From: Marasmius tenuissimus
Taxonomy: Eukaryota > Basidiomycota > Agaricomycetes > Agaricales > Marasmiaceae
DNA: 64,000 bases
Assembly: GCA_029532415.1 (NCBI GenBank)
Contig: JAQOTA010000047.1
Coordinates: 3,100,001-3,164,000, forward strand
Direction of reading: 5' to 3'
The stretch's first letter is position 1, and each line of letters starts with the position of its first letter. Positions 59,368 through 64,000 of the stretch are shown here, piece after piece. The position numbers were made by a program, and so were the translations under genes. Below the pieces are notes generated by a model, which searched no databases, had not been told where the DNA came from, and saw only the letters and a program-made list of their open reading frames with translations.

Positions 59368-61906
59368 CTACGCGATCGTCAACCGTCCAAACAGGGCACA
59401 CAGCTCCTCGACATCAGGATTGTCCGCACTGGTAAGTGGGCTGTCGCAATCATCGACGAGTTCTTCAAGACCCTCAGGAAAAGTGGATGGTACCATCGTC
59501 GGCTGGACAGTCGGATAGAGCTCGTAGTTGTTGGATGAAGTTACAGTAGTGTGCTGGGAGATTCTCGAGCTGAGATGGTCGCTGGTGTCAAGCATCTCAA
59601 CCCCGGAGTACGAGCTTCCTCGACGATACTCATCACTGCTGCGACGAAAGGCCTACGAACAAGCTCTTATGTCAGTTTAAGATACCGGAAAAGCCAGTCG
59701 AGGATGTACCTGATCCAGATATCCTTGGGTATCGGTCGATCCGAGCTCAGATCTTGTGTTGACCATCCAGCGCTGCACGTTGGCAGCATTTGAATTTAAA
59801 GGTATGGTATATTCTGGCGACAAATTGTCGATACTGATACCAGGACCGAAACTTGAGTTTTCCTCTGATCCTCGCATGGTCGATCGGTATCCTGGATCGA
59901 CGCTGACGACAGATCTATTGAGATCGGTATGGCCCTCGAAACATGCAGAGGTTTGGCCTGTACACGAAGGTTACGGGATGAATAGACGGCTTAGGATTGA
60001 GCCCACCTTCGCAAACATCCTCGAATCGGTCGTCGTCGTTCTGAGGTTGGAAAACAAGGTGATATCCGAGGTGTCGCGCGAAGTCGGTGGTTGTTGGGTC
60101 GAAACCTCGAAGGAGTTGATAATGATGGAGGGTTTTGTAGTGGTTGGTAGACCAAGAGTTTGATTCGGAGCCATAATTATGGAAGCGTAGGTTGACAGGA
60201 AGGCCGAGGTTGCACTCAGGTGAGAGCTGGGGCTGGCCATCCTTGTAGAAGGACCAGTGGTGGAGGGAGGAAGTGTTTCCAACGAAGAGGTCGGGGGGAG
60301 GTGGTGGATGAACAAAAAGGAAGATGGCTTGCTGGCGTCGTTGTTGGCATCTGGAGGGGGATTCATCGAGGTGGCCTTTCAACCGTGCGTAGGGAAAGAC
60401 AAGTGCTGGGTGATGTTTAGCGAGTGGAAGGGGGGAAATGAAATGAGGACTCACTAAAACCCTGCCGACCTTCCTCCAACAAAACCCCTCGAGCATGAAA
60501 AACACTCCATGCTTGCAAAAGCCAGGCCTTCTCCACGTCCCAATTCAACCCCAACAAAACCGTTCCATCTCCATCGAGTCGAAATCTACTCGTGGATTTC
60601 AGACAGAGTGGCCTATGATTTTTGAGGAACGCACCTTGTCCATCCATTCTCCAAACACGTCTGCTCTACAAGATTGTCCTCCAAACTCTTCCAGGCATTG
60701 TTTGCGACGGCGATGGGGGTTTTGGTAAGAGCCGAAAAAATAGTCGGCCGATTGACCCGTTCAGGCACGTCTTCGTCATTCCTAGTGTAATACATTGCGT
60801 GGACAAACGCGTCATCGGCTTCCTTCGACTTGTGACTCGCCAAGAAGCGCACGAGAACCTCTTCCTGGAGAAGTTCGGCAGTTGGAGGTAGGTCCCTGAA
60901 TTCCAACTCATCCCCAGGGATCTGTGAATATGGCCCCTTCGGACCACGGCAGACCACTCCTCTGCTAGAATCCATCCACAGCTCCTCGTCACGACAACGC
61001 AATTGCCTCTATAAATGTATCATTGAATTGTTCAAATATGCCACAATGGCTACTTACACGCAAAGTCTCGAGATACATTAGACCCAACCCCTGCACATTT
61101 TCCTTGAATTGCGCAAGTGGTAAAAGATCTGGATGAAGATACCTAATTAGCACCGGGACTACAATGAATGCACAAATCCTTACTGTGCCAAAGGACCATC
61201 GACGGAATCGTTCCATTGTGAATCGCAAAGATTTGGGACGCCCCGGTGAACCTGAAAAATATTCATCATGCAAGTGGATTTCGGGTTTGGCTTGACGTAC
61301 TGCGTCCTGGAATACTTGAGAAATTCCCACTCGAATACCTAGTGTTACAAGGACGGCTTGAATCTCATCCATTCGGCATAACATGCACAACTCACCTTCC
61401 GTGCATCTCGCCCGCTATAAGTCACCGCCGTAAACTCCCCCTCCACCCCAATCACCTTTGCGGTACAAAATGTCCTGGTCACTGCCTGCTCGCACGCCTC
61501 ACATTGACAGCCCTCAACACCATCACCAACCTGGCAAATAGTCCGAATTTTGTACATATCACCGCGTTTGATATTCCGGAACTTTGTACCGGGTCAGATT
61601 AATCGTTATACTCGATAGCCCAAGATACTGAAAACTCACATCGTCAAACTCGGTGTGCTCCTTCTCTTCTCGCTGAACAATATGATTGATCTGATTGCCA
61701 TTGACTTGAACAGTCGCTATTGTCCTCGAACTGGTTGCCTCAGTTATTGATCTGAAGCCGCTTGCGAGGGGGAAACTTGAGGCTGATGTTGCTTCAGAAA
61801 CTTGGGAGATTCGTTGGCGGTAGTAGTTGTTTTGATCACCCTGTACAATGCTGAAGTTACCACCATCAATTGCAAAGTTTTGTGCGTTGGCGAAGAAGGT
61901 GGACAT
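59368..61906 (-). CDS. Paralog 8: GDQ-motif / kinase-like-core protein, type II tail
   Basis: Exons: 61640-61906, 61396-61581, 61301-61338, 61184-61251, 61058-61128, 60635-61008, 60455-60585, 60007-60405, 59710-59957, 59368-59652 (688 residues, open). Exon 1 is almost the same as in paralog 1 (89 codons, VQGDQNNYYRQ and VQVNGNQINHIVQ). Exon 2 has FRNIKRGDMYKIRTICQ, GCQCEAC and FTAVTYSGRDA. Exons 4-6 have QIFAIHNGTIPSMVLWH, LLPLAQFKENVQGLGL and ELWMDSSRGVVCRGPKGP. Exon 7 shows LLEEG where the family has LEDD. Exon 8 has IFLFVHPPPPP and RGFDPTTTDFARHLGY, and exons 9-10 are type II, ending LCALFGRLTIA. The front half thus pairs with paralog 1 and the tail with paralogs 3 and 4, which suggests a recombinant gene. 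Function is unknown. Confidence 0.85.
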
Positions 61907-62520
61907 GGTAAACAATGGTGAAGAGTCTGGGGGATGGGGGGGTCAGTGACAAAGGACTCGGTAAGTTCACCTGGGTAATATGTACCAGGAACCACATTGG
62001 TAACATGTGTTGAGCCAAAATAGCGCACCACAAACACGCGCCGATCAGGCAGTTGCATAAATGACTGCTGTGGATCCGGATTCCAAAAGACCGTCCTGTC
62101 CGTCTCCCTTGCTCATTCCCCACTATGGTCAAAACATTCAGCTGTATGGCTATTCGTCGTTCGCCAACCCACAGTCCAGGTCAGTAAATACGACAGTATC
62201 ACTCCGAGGCGCTACCAATCCCGCAGTAATCTAATTTTAAATTTTCATCAACATGCTGTCCGGCGTCAGCGCTTCGGTTTCACTTCCAAGTGACTGCGGA
62301 AATGAAGAGCACTCACGCTGAGGGCACGCCTTCACCCCGAATTTGTGCTCATGATCGTTCCAACAGCATCTGAATTATGGAGATTTCTATCTCAGTAGAG
62401 GGGCATCACTCGAGTCAGATCTGGGGTTGACAGGGCGAATGAAAGTACCAGAGCGCCTATCAGGTGACCATAGTTTTCATTGAACGAAAGAAAAACACAC
62501 AGACAGAAAGAGAGCTCACC
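61907..62520 (-). promoter_or_regulatory. Upstream block of paralog 8
   Basis: Closely similar to 3669-4450 upstream of paralog 1, with the degenerate CATGTG hexamer at 62004-62009 in the same TGTTGAGC context. Confidence 0.5.
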
Positions 62521-64000
62521 GGTTGCAGTGCGTGTTAGGGATCACAAAGAATAGCAATATCACGGGGGTATTGCTGTAAGTCGTAAGAAGGAAATCACGC
62601 AGAACGAGGAATATGGAACGTAGGTTGTACTGGCAGGAAAACACCTGGCGGATATATTGGTGGACCGAATCTTCCAGACTTATTGAGGATTAGAAATAAC
62701 GAATAGATGAAAAGAACATGAAGGGGTGCTTCCGGAGTTAGGAGATACTCTTTGATCTCCTTGGTCCTTGCAGACCCGACAGGTTAGACAGCACGAACGG
62801 AGTCTCTCAGTGCCCCGCACAATACCGGTCATTTTTCAACAATAGCCCTTTTTGAGAGCTATAAACCGTTAGGATATGCCAACTTGTGGATCGAGGATCG
62901 TCACCTACCGTTTGAGGACTATTCACCAGGCTTGAGTGTGTATCGGAGTCGATCGAACCTTCAAAAATGATTGAAAACATACCTCTTTATATTCTCGTCT
63001 TGCTGCGATGATTGACCAGCAGATATGACAGCGTAGTGCTCTTTGAGCCAATCACACAAAGTGCAGACCTGTCAATACCGAGCTCGAGAGGCAGAAAGAA
63101 CAGCGTAAAAATGAGGATAGGCGTACCTGTCACCCTAACGGATCGGAAAACAGTATTTAAATTTTATGAGGCAGCAGCGAAAGACCGGTCTGAACTTCAT
63201 AGAGAATTAGTCTTCGGAGCGTTAAGAAGTGGTCAAACAGGCCTTCCCGTCCCCAGAGCCCTCAGCAATAGTGGATAAACCGTAAAATGCACCGTGTCGA
63301 AGCTGCAGTGGACATGGGGAGTCTGAGGGTTTGCATCGCCAATGAAAACGCCCGGTTGTCTGATGGTAACTGGGGGGGTTCAAACTCGTTAGCTCAACAG
63401 CAATTTCTCAGCGAGAACCGAGCCGATACCTTTGTATTCTATCTTTATAGACTTTTGATCACCATGATACACTGTCCTCGAGGTCGCTCATGTCGAGAAA
63501 CGGGAACAACGAGACGACATGATGGTGGTTGTAGGAAGAGTTGTGCCAGTCCGACGAGTCCGAGCGCTTGTTGCTGTCATTACGAGCCACGTGAATCCAG
63601 GGTCCCAATTTCCGAGCCTCGTATTGGATTTGAATTTGTTTTTGGCTGGTTTTCATACTGGGAGGGCCGGCCTTGGCATGTCCCTGACCGCAGGAGTACT
63701 ATGATCATCACTAGCCATGTCTCCCCGCGTACAAATTTCGGATTTGTGCTTTGGACTAGCAGTGGGTTTCTCGGTGCGTAGGTAGTCCGTTAGATTGCAC
63801 TTGTCGCTCGGCTATTTTCTGGTCATCTTCTTTACCCACACACGCGACGTATAGGAGATTGAGAGCATCGGGAAGACTGAATATGGAGGCCATACCAATC
63901 CTTTATTTCTTTCAGGCATCCTTTGTGCTCCCTGCCGTGTTCAGATTGCTCAAGAGGTCTCAGGTGGGCCATCTCTCGCCAATCCTTGAACCTCTGAATC
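62521..64000. other. Start of a further intergenic region
   Basis: Weak similarity to the intergenic duplicon: GTAGGAAGAGTTGTGCC near 63.53 kb resembles GCGGGAAGAGTTGCACC near 13.86 kb. The array may therefore continue beyond the window. Frames at 63012-63278 and 63287-63781 have no recognisable domain or splice context. I see no supported gene. Confidence 0.35.

Overview
The window looks like chromosomal DNA of a filamentous fungus, most likely an agaricomycete basidiomycete and possibly a Rhizoctonia/Ceratobasidium-like species. Genes are split by many 48-60 nt GT-AG introns. The proteins match, from memory only, a large unnamed agaricomycete family with N-terminal GDQ/GNQ motifs, a kinase-N-lobe-like middle and a conserved RGFDPTTTDFARHLGY block. 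The genus is inferred, not shown.

The dominant feature is a head-to-tail array of eight paralogous genes, all on the minus strand, with start codons at 3668, 12314, 22147, 30423, 37921, 47087, 52799 and 61906 (5.7-9.8 kb apart). I could rebuild a ten-exon model for each. Exon order and intron phases (0,0,2,1,0,2,1,1,0) are the same in all eight, giving proteins of about 650-900 residues. Exon 1 carries the GDQ/GNQ motifs. Exon 2 carries a short Cys cluster and a (V/T)xYSGxxA strand. Exons 3-5 resemble a degenerate kinase-like core (QVYAI, GTIPSMV, LxPLxxF). Exon 6 holds (E/A)(L/M)WMD...CRGP, exon 7 a Trp-rich piece, and exon 8 IYLF and RGFDPTTTDFARHLGY.

The last two exons come in three unrelated types. 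Type I (genes 1 and 6) is long and Ser/Pro/Tyr-rich with a KRR(K/R) cluster. Type II (genes 3, 4, 8) is a short acidic tail. Type III (genes 2, 5, 7) ends in an SEDD-type tail. N-terminal types do not track C-terminal types, so the genes look like recombinants.

Two copies show damage. Gene 6 has an in-frame TAG in exon 3. Gene 2 has a non-GT donor at intron 8 and an apparent one-base deletion in the last exon.

Between genes lie 3-7 kb stretches without convincing coding sequence. Most are duplicated with the genes: related upstream blocks, a roughly 5.5 kb duplicon at 13.0-18.3 and 53.5-59.0 kb (partly also at 25.2-27.2 kb), and shared 3' flanks. One intergenic copy carries a clean 469-bp solo LTR at 18752-19220 with a GAACC target duplication and a matching empty site near 27.54 kb. 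No rRNA, tRNA, CRISPR or other recognisable gene was found.

The function of the family is unknown. Copy number, motif duplication, tail exchange and pseudogenisation resemble a diversifying recognition or signalling family, but that is inference.
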